DNA of 64,000 bases from Onthophagus taurus (lineage: Eukaryota > Arthropoda > Insecta > Coleoptera > Scarabaeidae), in NCBI RefSeq assembly GCF_036711975.1, contig NC_091976.1, forward strand, positions 31,124,001 to 31,188,000, read 5' to 3'. A program made the position numbers and the translations under genes. The notes below the pieces were generated by a model. That model was not told the DNA's origin. It did not search any database and saw only the letters and a program-made list of their open reading frames with translations. The first letter of the stretch is position 1. Each line of letters opens with the position of its first letter. This document shows positions 1 to 11,425 of the stretch, piece by piece.

Positions 1-541
1 ATAGAAATTATAAAAATAGAACTATAAATGGAAATGATTATTGATCGTTGAATAGAAGATCTATCCTTGTAAGCGGATTTAAGAGGTCGGACTTGCGAGG
101 AAGTGGAGTAGAAGATCTTAAGCATTACTGATACTGAGAAGTGGTCATCCAGAAGTGGTGAAGTAGCACGTTCGATATTCGAAGAAGACTCGGAAATAAC
201 TTGCTAAATGCACTTTATCTCTAATAAATGCGTGTGGTCTTCTCCAAAAACATAAACTTATCAATTTATTGACCATTAATTCATTAATACACATAATTAA
301 GAATTAGATTAGAACTATCTTTAAATTTAATATTCTCAGGAAAATCTGCTACAAAATTAATCGAACAACATTTTTTTTGAAACTAAGAATATAAAAAAAA
401 AGAACAATGAATTTTTGGAGTAATTCAAAGAGAAATTGAAATAAGCGTGGTTTACACTGCATTTATTCAGAGTTATTTATGTCATTTTTGCAAGAATTGC
501 ACCAATTATTGCCATAATCATCAAATCACGCTCTCTGTAAC
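1..541. other. AT-rich stretch, no gene recognised
   Basis: AT-rich sequence with no ORF that resembles a known protein and no clear repeat structure. I see nothing to annotate before the palindromic element that starts at 542. Confidence 0.5.
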
Positions 542-710
542 TACAGTGTGTTAATTAATTATCGTACCCAACCTCATCATTGCAAGTATGCAACCAATAT
601 CACAATATTAGTAATGCAATACACGATTTGCGGATGCAAATATATTCAGTGTGATATTGGTTGCATACTTGCAATGATGACATCGGATACGATAATTAAT
701 GAACACACTG
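542..710. mobile_element. Small palindromic TIR element (MITE-like)
   Basis: Two arms of about 60 bp face each other. The left arm begins CAGTGTGTTAATTAATTATC and the right arm ends in the near-complement GATAATTAATGAACACACTG. TA dinucleotides lie directly outside both ends, as expected for a Tc1/mariner-type target duplication. The shared inner arm includes GCAAGTATGCAACCAATATC and its complement. There is no coding capacity. The ends resemble other CAGTGTG/CACACTG termini in this window (about 4850 and 53441-53530), so this may be a deletion derivative of the same superfamily; that link is inference. Confidence 0.75.
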
Positions 711-1266
711 TATATTTTGCTAAGTCGATTTAAGACTTTATTTTCATTACTTTTTTTACTTGCCGCTAACTCAATTGTGCTTTTACTTTGCTGGTTGGGA
801 GAATAAAGCCGAGGTCGCTTGCGGCCGAGGCAGTAGCTGGATTTCCATTTATATTTATCATCTGCGAAAATGAAACCGAGATCTTTTTGTATCCATGACA
901 TTAGCTTGGGCACAAAAAAAGAGGGGCATTAACTGGACGTTTTAATTTTGCCGACTTAAATAATGAAGCCGAGGTTGCCTTCAAGAACAGAAGATCTCAG
1001 CCTTGATTAGGGTTATTAAAACACCATATCAGCATATTCTGCAAGAGTCAATATGTGGGGCATTATCAACAACTTAGTCGACACGTCAACCAAATAATGT
1101 TAAATGTCAAACATTGACGTGCGTGAAGTTTTTGCATTAACTGTCTGTATCCCAGTTACCTTTGAGAATTGAGCACATGTTTTTAGGAACTTTTCTGCTT
1201 AAAATGAACAAATCTATAACATATTAACGTATGTACCATTCCTCATGAAACACCCTGTATGTATTA
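711..1266. other. Unassigned, AT-rich, no gene recognised
   Basis: Contains scattered GCCGAGGT-type repeats (about 790-980) and a terminus-like CACCCTGTA string near 1253. The minus strand can be read through 608-913, but the peptide is not recognisable and part of it overlaps the palindromic element. Confidence 0.4.
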
Positions 1267-2245
1267 TTCCCTCCGTTCAGAAATAAGTGTCCGATATCGA
1301 TTTTTTTCAAAAATTTCGCGGTCTTACTTTTTTAAACGTCAGTTATCGTTTTGAAAACACTTATAAAGGTTAAGTTTTTCACTGCCATTAAAAAGTTTTG
1401 TAATTTTTCCTACAGTAAAGAGGACCTCGCATAAAGATCCGGTTTAAGAAAATAGTGGGAGAAGGAAAACATTTTGACAAGAAACGGTCGTAAAAGACCA
1501 AAGTTAAGTCCCAACACAAGGCAAGCCGTTTATCATGCGTTACAGGAATTGAGTAAGAATAGCAAACTGAAACAAGGCTAATTTAGATGACAGCGAACAA
1601 ATTTAGTGTATCCGTAAAAACTGTAAGCCGAATTTGGCATCAAGCCCGAAACTCATTAGCCGATGGTGCTGAAGTAGTTGAAAACCGAAAAATATTGAGA
1701 TGGCGCTAATAAAGTCAGTACCATTAACCATTACATAATCGACGTAATATTCGTACGTTGGCTTCTTATATCAGCTGTAGCTCATTCACGTTGGAATCAT
1801 TCTGAAAATAAGAACTTGGATGGAAAACTTGGCATTTAGCCTTTTGTGTTTTTGGAACCTGCTAAACGGAGCAGTAAAAATTGGACCATTGAAAAGAAAG
1901 TGGTTTCTAATGTAACTAGAGATGAGTATAAGAACATGATTATTGGAAAATTGCCCGAAATTTAAACAAAATGGCCAAAATCCGGTTCAAAATCAAAATA
2001 TTGTGTCAGCCACCCAATAGTCCCGATACAAACGTCTAGATTTATGCTATTTTAATGCAATTCAGTGATTGCAGCAACAATCGGCTTGCAAAACTGTAGA
2101 CTCCTTTTCCGAATTGAGTTCGGATACTTTGAATAAGGTTTTTTTTTCGCATCAACAAGTATATGGTAGAAACCATGAAAAGTAGATGTGGGCAATAATT
2201 ACAAAGTGCGGCATATGAATAAAGATCGTTTACAGAGAATGGGTT
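1267..2245 (+). pseudogene. Degenerate plant-type (Stowaway-related) mariner transposase
   Basis: The 5' end, TTCCCTCCGTTCAGAAATAA at 1267-1286, resembles the terminal repeat known from plant mariner/Stowaway elements. Downstream, pieces of a transposase can be read in shifting + frames. About 1480-1700 gives a helix-turn-helix segment ending KTVSRIWHQARNSLADGAEV. About 1730-1790 gives RRNIRTLASY. About 1835-1970 gives GKLGI, PFV, EPAKRSSKNW and VTRDEYKNMIIGKLPEI. About 2180-2240 gives NNYKVRHMNKDRLQRMG, which matches the characteristic C-terminal tail of that family. There are many stops and frameshifts, so it is inactive. No matching right-hand terminus was found, so the 3' end is missing or eroded. 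The family assignment rests on the order of remembered motifs, not on an alignment. Confidence 0.72.
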
Positions 2246-2749
2246 GGGTTGGGTTGATTTTGAGCTTTATCAATATATAAAAGACATTATCAATTCAGTT
2301 TAAATACTAAAATGAACTTTTTAGTTTAGCATTTTTCTAGTTTAGCAATTTTCGGATCCGCGATTTTCCTTTTATCGCGAGTTAAACGAAAAAAGTACCC
2401 GATTTTTTATGGTACCGGCAACTTTGTCAACTTTGCGATTTTTTTTCTCGAAAACTATCATACGAAAATTTTTGAATAGGTGGTAGTCTGATGTGGTCTT
2501 AATGAGTGAACATCATTATTTTAGTTAACAGTTTTTCAAAATTAGAGCTGTCTAATTTTTTAAGAACGATTTAATGGAATTACAAATTAAAGAGAAACAG
2601 AAATAAGCTCTGCGGGGTGACGGGGGTTCCGTCCAATCGGAACAGATGGTGCGTCCCAGACAGGACGTCGCGCCTTATTTCTTTATGTAGGTAAGATAAA
2701 GGCGCGACGTACTCCATGTTTTATACAATCTGGGGAGAATGCAGAGACT

Positions 2750-3550
2750 GCAGGAAATTTATATCATGAACGATATCCAGAAAGGCGGCAACCTTTTAAT
2801 GATATTTTTAGAAAATTGTGATAAAATCTACAAACTAGCGGCCAATTCGAAAAGAAAAGATCAAAAACTTATATACCGAATGAAGACGGGGAATTAGAAG
2901 AAGTAGTAGTTTTAGAGGCAATGGAAAATAATCCACAGATATCAACGCGGATATCTGTCAATCAAAGCTAGGCGGATTTTGAAAAAATTCAGATTTAAGC
3001 CATACAGAACTAGCAAAGTCCATTACTTTAGATTTAGAAGATCTTGAACGGCGCATGAATGTTTGCCAATGGCTCTTGGGAAAATGTGATGAAGCACGCA
3101 ATTTTTCTTTAAATTGTATTTGGACAGATGAAGCGCATGTGAGTAGTGCTGGTGCACAGCACAAATAAAATATTTGAACATATTTAGGCAACTAATCGAA
3201 TCTGTTGTTGACGATCAACATGATGGTGCCGCCTCACAATGCTGCTATTGTCACCAATTTTTTGACCGCAGCTTTTGGTGATTGTTGGTTAGGTAATCAA
3301 GGTTCTATTCGCTGGGCGGCTTAGTCACCGGATCTAATACCTATGGAATTTTTCCTTTGAAAAAAATTGAAATATGTTATCTATAAACAGTTAATAAATT
3401 CCCGACAGCAATTAGAAGCCGCAGTTGTGAATGCTTTTGTAACACTTAGGCCTATTGAGCTTATCAACTCGGCAAAATGGGCTAAAAAAAGATATCGACT
3501 GTGTATAACACAAAATAACACATTGCACCAAGTAAATTTTTTGCTATAAA
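2750..3550 (+). pseudogene. Broken DDE transposase relic (DUF4817/mariner-like)
   Basis: Reads in + frames with several shifts and stops. About 2757-2818 gives YHERYPERRQPFNDIFRKL. About 2940-3160 gives a long segment with KPYRTSKVHYLDLEDLERRM, then CQWLLGKCDEARNFSLNCIWTDEAHV, whose TDEA marks a DDE catalytic block. About 3215-3345 gives MVPPHNAAIVTNFLTAAFGD, then IRWAA, stop, SPDLIPMEFFL. About 3360-3460 gives LKYVIYKQLINSRQQLEAAV. This order (N-terminal RYP.RR motif, ERRM.FCQW-like block, TDEA, PPH, SPDL.P.FFLW-like block) is that of transposases abundant in insects that carry an N-terminal DUF4817 helix-turn-helix. Internal stops and missing pieces make it non-functional. Neither terminus was resolved. 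Confidence 0.75.
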
Positions 3551-3849
3551 GTAAGCATTTTAAGCTGACAATACTACGGCTATAAAGTATAAAAGCGAAG
3601 TGTCTATAAAGCTTGTCACTATCAACGCCTACTAAAATAAGTAGTACAAAAATGATCACAAATAAATAAAAGTAGGCCGATTTTTTCGAAAATTAGTATT
3701 AGAGACTTTACACACTTACTTCTTCTCAAATAAATGCACTTTATTCTTGTACCATTATAGTTTTTTCAATTTTCTGAACAACGTGTATAAAATACGTTAA
3801 ATGTTTCTATCCCAATCTTACTCTAAGAACTAGCAAAATTTTTTATCAA

Positions 3850-4855
3850 GATTAACTTTTTTCGATAAAAATAAAAATAAAAGGTAAAATTTTTTCGATA
3901 TTAATTGTAATTTTTTGGGGTTTAGCCCTGCTTGATGAAAGACTAATTTTGAACATATTTTCAATTTTTAAAAAACAAGTGAGTCTTGATAGTGAAAGAA
4001 AAACTTTTTTTGTGGCAGGTAAAGTGCCTTTTCTGTTTACAGTACGTGAAAGTGTTACTAAGAAATTTTGTTCAGAATGAAAAACTATGGCCATATGCAA
4101 ATTTTCGGAATGATCGGCCTACTTTGATAAAAATCCATATCACACAATTTTATTTCTAAAAAGACTGCCATGGAAAAACAAAATTGCTTTCCTGTCAACG
4201 TTAATCTGCCAAACTGTAATTTAGTAAATTTAAAGTGTTTTTTAAATACAATGTTAACATTAGAGGAAAAAGTTTAAGTGATTCAATGTTATGAAACCGG
4301 GGAAAAACCGATAAATATGGCTATTGCTTTATTTAGTGGAAAATTTTCAAATACTGGAAATAAAAGAAGTACTTGTTTTCGTTTAATCAAAAGATTTCTT
4401 ACAGCAGGAAGTATTCACTCTAAAAAAAAAATTATGATGAAACTGATTAACTGTTAATTATGATTAACTGTTTTCTTTTGTGGTTTTCATATTTTAACAA
4501 CGGTTTGTTTATTTCTCCCGAACAATTTGAATCTCAAAACAAAAAATCTTAATAAAGTATCTAATCTTATAAAGGAGGCCGATGATTCCGAAAATTTGCA
4601 TATGGTCATAACTTTTTATTCTGAATAAAATTTCTTAGTAACATTTTACCATACTGTAAACAGAAAAGGTACTTTACCTGACACACAAGAAGTTTTCGCT
4701 TCAATGTCAACACTCACTTAAACTTTTAAAGCTTGAAAATATGTTTAAAATTAGTCTTTAACTAAGCAGGGCTGAACCCCAAAAGATGACAATTAATATC
4801 GACAAAAATTTACATTTTATAAGAGTCGTTTCACCTATCCGGGGACACACTGTAT
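3850..4855 (+). mobile_element. Long-inverted-repeat element with transposase HTH remnant
   Basis: Arms of roughly 280 bp at about 3855-4135 and 4560-4850 are imperfect reverse complements. For example, GCATATG, CTGTTTACAGTA and GGGGTTTAGCCCTGCTT in the left arm have complements in the right arm. The right end finishes GGGGACACACTGTATA, a mariner-like terminus. Between the arms, about 4250-4440 reads MLTLEEKV, stop, VIQCYETGEKPINMAIALF and later CFRLIKRFLTAGSIHSKKK. This resembles the N-terminal DUF4817 helix-turn-helix of the transposase class whose catalytic relic lies at 2750-3550. It is probably a non-autonomous deletion derivative retaining part of the transposase start. Confidence 0.7.
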
Positions 4856-5175
4856 AGGATGTTCCATTTAAAAATAATAACACTAAAATATTGCTTTGAA
4901 AAAGCTAACTTATTCTATCGACTTCTACATAAAAAGTTGCTTTGGAAATGTTTTCACAGAAATGAACATTTATCAGTTATGACGACTTTTCGAAAAAGCA
5001 CTTTTTTGAAAAACATCCTGTATCTCGGAAACTGTAAGAGATATCGATATGTGGTTTTCGCCATTAAGTTTCTTATAAAAATCGAGACTCAGACACTGAT
5101 ATCATTTTTAATGTATATTTGATAGAAATAGGAGTTTCCCTTTAAAAGTGCGCAATTTGGCCACCCTGTACATAC
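4856..5175. repeat. Possible TIR-type repeat fragment
   Basis: Begins just after TATA with GGATGTTCCATTTAAAA and ends CCACCCTGTACA. Such CCCTGTA-type ends are common on small insect mariner-derived elements, and internal strings such as ATCTCGGAAACTGTAAGAG recall the element at 9712-10046. The two ends are not clearly complementary along their length, so this may be a fragment or a composite. Confidence 0.35.
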
Positions 5176-5699
5176 ACATACAATGAAATGAACAGATTGA
5201 TGTAGGAAAAAAGTAAAAAAAAACCGAATGAAAGTTGATTAAAATACCTCGACGCTGTACGTGTTAAAAAATTTGTTTTTTGATCAAATTTAGTTTTGAT
5301 TACAATCCCATCATGTTAAGTTTCAAATTTCATCAAATCCAATAATGTACATGTGTGTTGCACCATCTGGTTCAATGAGGTTTTATTACAGTACTGAATA
5401 CAATGTCTTAATATTGGCTTGAATTAATCTTTGTTAACTTGCAGCAATTTAGAATAGTTTTACAAAATCAAAATCATAAAAAGTTTTCAAGGTCACAAAG
5501 TTTTCCACTGAGTTATTCTTTTTCAGTTGTATAAAAAATGAATTAAGGAATGAATTAAGATTGTTTAATGATGTAGAATATATTGAAATCTTTTGTTATC
5601 AATAGAGTAATTAAGGAGAAAGCATCCTTTACTTAACTCAATGACCTAATCCCCTGAGGATACATTAGAAATGTCTGTGACATTACATCATGGAAAATT
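5176..5699. other. AT-rich spacer, nothing recognised
   Basis: No ORF, repeat or element terminus that I can support. Confidence 0.4.
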
Positions 5700-7130
5700 A
5701 TCCCCGAACAAGGGCGCAATCCGATGAGATAACGGTCGCAATTTGAGAGAAAAGCACGGAAAAGAATAAGATGGTCGCAATCAACGCATCAATAGGCTCG
5801 TTACAAACTGACTTGGACGAGGTCAGGGCTGATCGACGCAGGCGTCGCAATTTTGACATCGTTGTCCGTCTAATTGGCCCACCTCCCGACGTTTTACAAC
5901 CCAGGTTTGTTTACTACGACGCCGAGCGTAAACAAATTTTACGCAAGCGAATTTGGCGCATTAAAACGTTTCTATCCGGCCGTGGTCGTCCGTTCAGCAA
6001 GAGAAAAGTTTTCTTACTTTTAAAAGGTAATGGGGGACGTGACGAAACGTTAAGAATTCGTTCGAAGGTGGGCTTTCGGGGTGGGCCGCTTTACATTTCG
6101 TATGGGCCGCCCTCGGAATCTTAACGAGCGACCCTCGGCGGTCCTGTTTCGGTTTTGGTCCTGCGACGACCGAAATTCCGCAGGAAATCAGGTGATGTTG
6201 CTTCTCGGAAGCCGGTCTCGTAAAAACGCCTCCGTCGACGACAGATGCCATGCGTCTAATAAGGTTCGTGCATCGACGCGTGAAATTGGTTTGGACGCGG
6301 GCCATTTCACACCAGCTGGACGTCGCGACGCCCGCCAGACGACGTCGCGTCCTTGCCACTGTTACCCGACGGATTAATTATAAACCCGTACAGTTTCACG
6401 GCTACAAGAAGATCGCTTACGACGCCCTTTCAGTTTGTTTCAGACCAAGTCTTAGTCATCGTTGAAGTGCTATAGGGAAAGAAGAGCTTAAACCAGCCAT
6501 GAAAATCGGGTGCCAAAATTCCGATATAGAAAGCTCGCGTCTGTTGACATTTTCCATTTAGGTTTTTGTTTTCTACTTGTTCGACATTTCAACTCACGGT
6601 CAATGCTACTCTTCCGGTTTCATTGCATGCTCCAAATTAACATCGACATTCTGCATTAACTTTAAATTAAGTTTAAAGTAAAGAGAATCAAGTTAAACAA
6701 CCCGAGTATTCTTGGATCGTTTCAAAATGTTTTGAAACTTCCGTCAGAAAACTGATTGCACTTCTCGGCCGTGTACTCAAATCAAAATGAATATACAGCA
6801 CTCTATTTTGACCGCTCGCCCACCGAGTTTAACGTTCCGTCAAACATAATATAATCGGTTTCTTTTCCTGCACCCAGTCGGATGCCAAACGATTTTGGCG
6901 CCAACGACAACTTCTTCCAGACAAAACTTTTTGATTCAATAATATTTTACAACACACAATAAATTCATTAAAATGATAAAAATCTGTTAGACCATTACTT
7001 AGTTCTTCATTATTGAAAAAGAGCAAGCTTTAAGCTTTGCACAAAGCGCCCACCTGTACACGGAGCACAGCGAGGAGCAGCACGTGACAGACGGGATGTC
7101 GAGGGACGACGACCACGGGAACATCTGCTG
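5700..7130. other. GC-elevated, CpG-containing non-repetitive island
   Basis: Base composition shifts sharply from the AT-rich surroundings and CpG is frequent (for example 5820-6430). Overlapping ORFs exist on both strands (5771-6124 +, 5994-6359 -, 6081-6377 +), which is typical of GC-rich non-coding DNA; none of the peptides is recognisable. A compact stretch at about 7040-7130 can be read as an exon on either strand, with possible splice-like borders, but I cannot choose a frame. A conserved regulatory island, or untranslated or alternative exons of the minus-strand gene starting at 13565, are the plausible readings; both are inference. Confidence 0.4.
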
Positions 7131-7599
7131 CGGCGTAAATTCTGGCACTTACGTGAAGCTGTTGCTAATGGATTGTAAAGACTTTAAGCTCTTGTTCCTT
7201 TTCTGCTATGTGGTAATAAAACCGTGTTACACCTTGCTATTTGTATTTAATCGCAAGAACACGCGTTTTATATAATGTATATGTAGAAATTAAGTAGTTC
7301 AAATATCATTAAATAGTTAAAACTGTTTAAATTAAGAAACTAGGTAAGATTTTTACGAGCAAATTTATTGTATCTGTTGCTTTTAACGATTCGAGCGCAT
7401 CTTAAAGGAGTGTACATAACGGAAAACCTTTTAACATGATTAGATTTGAATCCTTTCGTGCGATCATATCGTCTATTAAACGATTGTTTATCGAGTAATA
7501 GAAATGAAGAACGAAAATAAAAAGAAATCTAAAATGATTGCAAAAAAGTTTTCGTAAATGGCTAAATTTTGTGAGATTTCAATTTTAACCTCTAATTAT
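7131..7599. other. AT-rich spacer
   Basis: Nothing recognised between the GC-elevated island and the LINE relic. Confidence 0.35.
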
Positions 7600-8163
7600 T
7601 TGTGGCAAAGATTGCTTCATGATAATCCAGTGTGGATGCAAGAAGATCATGCAAACTTTGTTTAAATAGATCAACCAAAGCTTATGCAACATGTCGTCTT
7701 TTAATCTATAAAGCTCATTGGTATAACCGTTCTAGCTTATTTAGGTTCTGTTCTGGCAGATGTGTTGAGGAAATCAAAAAAGATATGGTTAATAGCAAAA
7801 AGGGTTCTTCATCCGGCATGCCAACCTCAATGACTTCCTTTGATGGTGCCATACTTGACTCGTGTCCTGCGATCTCTTGCGCTTTCTCGGATTACTTCTC
7901 GGCTGTTTTTGTAGATGGCACAATCGACAGCTTAGGTTTTCCACTACTGCAATTCATAATGTTCTGTTGCATCTTGACCGGTCTTCTAATTCTGGTCCGG
8001 ATGGTATTCCAACTTTATTCTTGGAGCTTTGAGAAAATTATCCACCAATATCTTAGTCTCCCTATTTCTCACTCTATAATGTATGAACAACATGTTTTCC
8101 TATCTGGGTGATTGGTAGAGTCTCATCTGTTGACCTATGTAAACTTTATTCATTCTGCTTTAA

Positions 8164-9502
8164 CCCGTTTATTCTCACAATTGCAATAATGAAACACCAA
8201 TGGCCAAAATGGCTAAATGACAATTTCTATTTTTAAACTAATATTATCTATTATTTGGAGTTGTGTTTATTGCCCTAACAATTCTCAACACATTTCCATA
8301 TATCATCTATAATTATAAATACGATAAGTACAAAAAAAAAACACTTTTTCCCAAAAGTTCCAATATTGGAACTATGGACTAAACGAATCCATAATGATTT
8401 TTAATAATTTTAGTCCCCTCACAACTGCAAAACACATTCAAGTAATAAAAGACGAGGATTTTTGAGCCGCTGATGTTTTTAGCACTCCTCCAGATGATGG
8501 TGCTGAAAGTGCTGAATTAGCGGCAATGAAGACTTCTGCCACGACATCATTAACTGGATGGTCGACAATTTCAAGCGGAAGCTATGGCGAAAATTACAAA
8601 TCAAGGACGGACCTTCACAATTGATGATAGCGACATTGACGAAGAGTCAAATAGTGATTACGAACCTTTGTCAGAAATACAAAAGAAGTTACCGAAAAAA
8701 CGAAACTGGAAAAATCCGATCAAAAAAAGTAAGAAAGTCCAAAAGTCCGAAGAAAATGCGACAACCACAAAAAAAGTAAGAAAACCGAGTATAAAGGAAC
8801 CAGCATTTGGTGTAGGAGGGTCTGCAGTACTTGGACTGATAAAAGTCCTACCAAAACAAGCTAGAAACTCATTTACAGGAATATAATAAATAGAATTGAA
8901 AAGTGTCCCATAATGCCTTCAAAAGTGGTAGAAAAGAAGGACAGACGTGTCGATGACTATTGTAAAGATGTTGCAAGCTGGCATGATAATAGAATTTTAA
9001 TGGACAGTACTTATGATTCTACACTTCCAGAATGTAGAATGGAAAGGTGGATATCAAAACAGAAAAAAAGATTGCCAGGTTACATAACCTCATGTAGTAT
9101 GGATGAGAACATAGACAACTACAGGATTTCCATTAGATCGAAGAATGGCAATTTTTACGTTTTGTGTCGATATTTCAGTGCACAACGAATAACAACTATA
9201 TAGAAAAGGACTTGGACAAAAAATGAACAATATGGCTGTGGTTTCTGTAAAAGAAAACACGAGTAATCTTGTCAAAAATGTTCACTTCCACACAAGATAA
9301 TGGACAATAAATAATTACAATAGATTTATTGTTGAAGTTTATGTTGATTTGATTGATTTTATTGAAAAAGTATAAGTTCATGGCCATTGTTTCATTAATG
9401 GAAGATTCAAAAAAACTACGAAAAAATAGTATTTTCTTAAAAATAATGCTTGAAGACTGGAAACACAAAATTCTAAAAAAAAATAATTTGGGTATAAACG
9501 GG
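8164..9502 (+). mobile_element. piggyBac-like relic nested in the LINE
   Basis: The element is bounded by TTAA at 8160-8163 and 9503-9506, the piggyBac target duplication. Its inverted ends read CCCGTTTAT inward from both sides. The interior carries + strand pieces of a PGBD-type transposase. About 8466-8580 gives the acidic N-terminal region DVFSTPPDDGAESAELAAM. About 8584-8885 gives a DSD/EES acidic stretch, a basic KK-rich stretch and FGVGGSAVLGLIKVLP. About 8913-9165 gives KVVEKKDRRVDDY, WHDNRILMDSTYD, ERWISKQKKR and MDENIDNYRISIRSK. The segments before and between these, including most of the DDD catalytic core, are deleted. At 1.34 kb it is well short of an autonomous piggyBac. Removing it brings LINE pieces 1 and 2 together. 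Confidence 0.85.
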
Positions 9503-9711
9503 TTAAACGAGGAATCTCAGATTGACGCTACTCCAAAGCCTTCGACAAAATCAATCATACTCTATTCTTGTACAGAAACTTTTCTCCTTTGCTATTCCAG
9601 ATGGACTTGTTCAGTCTTGGTTAGGGTTGGTAGCTTTGTATCTGGTTTCAAACCTATCATATCCGGTGTGCCTTAGGATAGTCATCTTGGAACCTTACTA
9701 TTTGTAATATA

Positions 9712-10046
9712 CAGGTGGTTCAAATTTGATGTGCGATTAGGCTATCTCGGAAACTATAAGACTTAGAAAAAAAGTAGCTTACTTTTAGATTCTCTGTAAA
9801 AAAGTGTCTATATAATGTTTTAGTTATAATATTCCACATATAATAATAACCAAGATAATTGCACTTGCTGGTTTTACGATATTTTCAATTTTGGCCTCTA
9901 GGGGAAAAACAAAAGTCGATAGCGCTTTGAAGTTTTTGGCATTAGCAGTTTCTCGAAAAATGAGATCATGACATGTAAACTACTTTTTTTCTAACTCTTA
10001 TAGTTTCGGAGATAGCCTATTCGGACATCGAATATGAACCACCCTG
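9712..10046. mobile_element. TA-flanked TIR element (MITE) nested in the LINE
   Basis: About 70-bp inverted arms. The left starts CAGGTGGTTCAAATTTGATG and the right ends CATCGAATATGAACCACCCTG. TA lies on each side (9710-9711, 10047-10048). Excising the element with one TA restores an open reverse-transcriptase frame, ...LFVIYINDI..., in the surrounding LINE, which confirms both boundaries. There is no coding capacity, so it was presumably mobilised by a Tc1/mariner-type transposase. Confidence 0.88.
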
Positions 10047-10370
10047 TACATAAACGATATTTCTTCTTATTTTAAATTTTCTGAGCTTTTACTTTATGCC
10101 GATGATAATAAAATATCCACAAGGATCGGGTCTAATCTGGACTGTCTTAGACTACAGGAGGATCGCGTCAACAAATTTTACCTAAATTACATATGACAAA
10201 TGCCAAAAAATTACATTGACTTGGAAACTTTCCTTACAACTTTAACGGTACTGCTATCCGGTCCACGGATAAAGTAAAATTTCTTGGCATCATATTGGAT
10301 TTCAAATTGCGATTTCATCATATTAAATTTATGGTAAAAAAATTTCTACGTAATTTGGGGTTGGGTTGGG

Positions 10371-11425
10371 TATATAATAGTTATTTATATTACAGTTTCG
10401 AATCGTGATTACACGACTCAGTCTATGACCTCGTCGTGCAATTTTCCATACTCGTGCAGTAATTATGTTCTAGCCCACGTGTGATATACAACATTTTACT
10501 ACGACTGCTAAAAATTACTTATAAATCAATTTCTTTAAAAAGATCTATTTTGATATTCATAAAAATATTTTTCAGTCTATTTTTTCAGTTTCAATAACAT
10601 GTTTGTCCACGACTACCTTATAATATATACCTTATGAATGAGTTTTCTAAAACAAAAGGGTAGTCATTTTTCACGGAGTGAATAATAGCGGTGAATAATA
10701 ATCATAATTCACGGGCATTCACGGGTAACCAACTTGACAGACTAATACTAATTATTTGAAACGTTAAAATTTCAAAAAACATCAATTTAATTCAATTTTT
10801 TAGGAGTTTCTAAAAGTTTGATATTAAAAAACCTAAACAAATTTCTTTTTTCGTATGATTTAAGCATAAATTCATAAATTTTAGTAAAGAAAATGACGTT
10901 TTATAAAATTGACATTTAATTTTGACAAATTGTGAAGTTGGTTACAGTTAGTAATATTGAATTTGTGTCACATTGACGTTTAAACTTTATTCTAAAATTT
11001 ATTTAAAAAATAAATTTATGGAATCAATTTCAATAGTCGTGGACAAAGTATAGTATTTTACTCGCATATAATGTGTTAATTATACCACTCGCTACGCTCG
11101 TGACATTATATACTCATAATAATATACTATTACTCATCTGGAATATGTGTTCCGAAATGTAAAAACATAACAATTAATGTTTATAATAAATAGTATTGTT
11201 TCTCTTCTTCTGTATTGTTGCTCGTTTCAATAAATTAAGTCTGTTCTGATTGGGCTAAAAATGCGTTACGTAATGAAACCAGTGCGGTAATGAACTTCAT
11301 TACGTAACTCAAATCACCTCAAATGAGTGTGGTAATGATGACTTATCCAAGCAGTCGTAGATAAAAACCCTTTATTTGGCATTTGTCAACAGTGTTATGG
11401 TATATTTTTACACCAGTGTTATGGT
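10371..11425. mobile_element. Insertion between LINE pieces 3 and 4, with inverted TTTGTCCACGACTA
   Basis: About 1 kb of AT-rich sequence separates the LINE reverse-transcriptase end from its C-terminal tail. It contains TTTGTCCACGACTA at 10602-10615 and its reverse complement at 11034-11047, suggesting an inverted-repeat element of about 450 bp. Just beyond lie CACTCGCTACGCTCGTG and surrounding partial palindromes (11080-11110). True ends and target duplications were not resolved, so the block may hold more than one element. Confidence 0.5.

Noticed and set aside
3381..3659. Minus-strand 92-codon ORF as a membrane protein
   Set aside because: It is the complement of the + strand transposase relic, whose order of motifs explains the sequence.
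5771..6465. Arg-rich ORFs as coding exons
   Set aside because: Overlapping open frames on both strands in a GC-rich stretch, no recognised motif, no supported splice sites.
7040..7130. A cassette exon
   Set aside because: Borders can be imagined on both strands and all three minus-strand frames read through; strand and frame cannot be decided.
11080..11110. CTCGCTACGCTCG palindrome as a regulatory operator
   Set aside because: More likely part of the inverted-repeat insertion at 10371-11425; nothing ties it to a gene.
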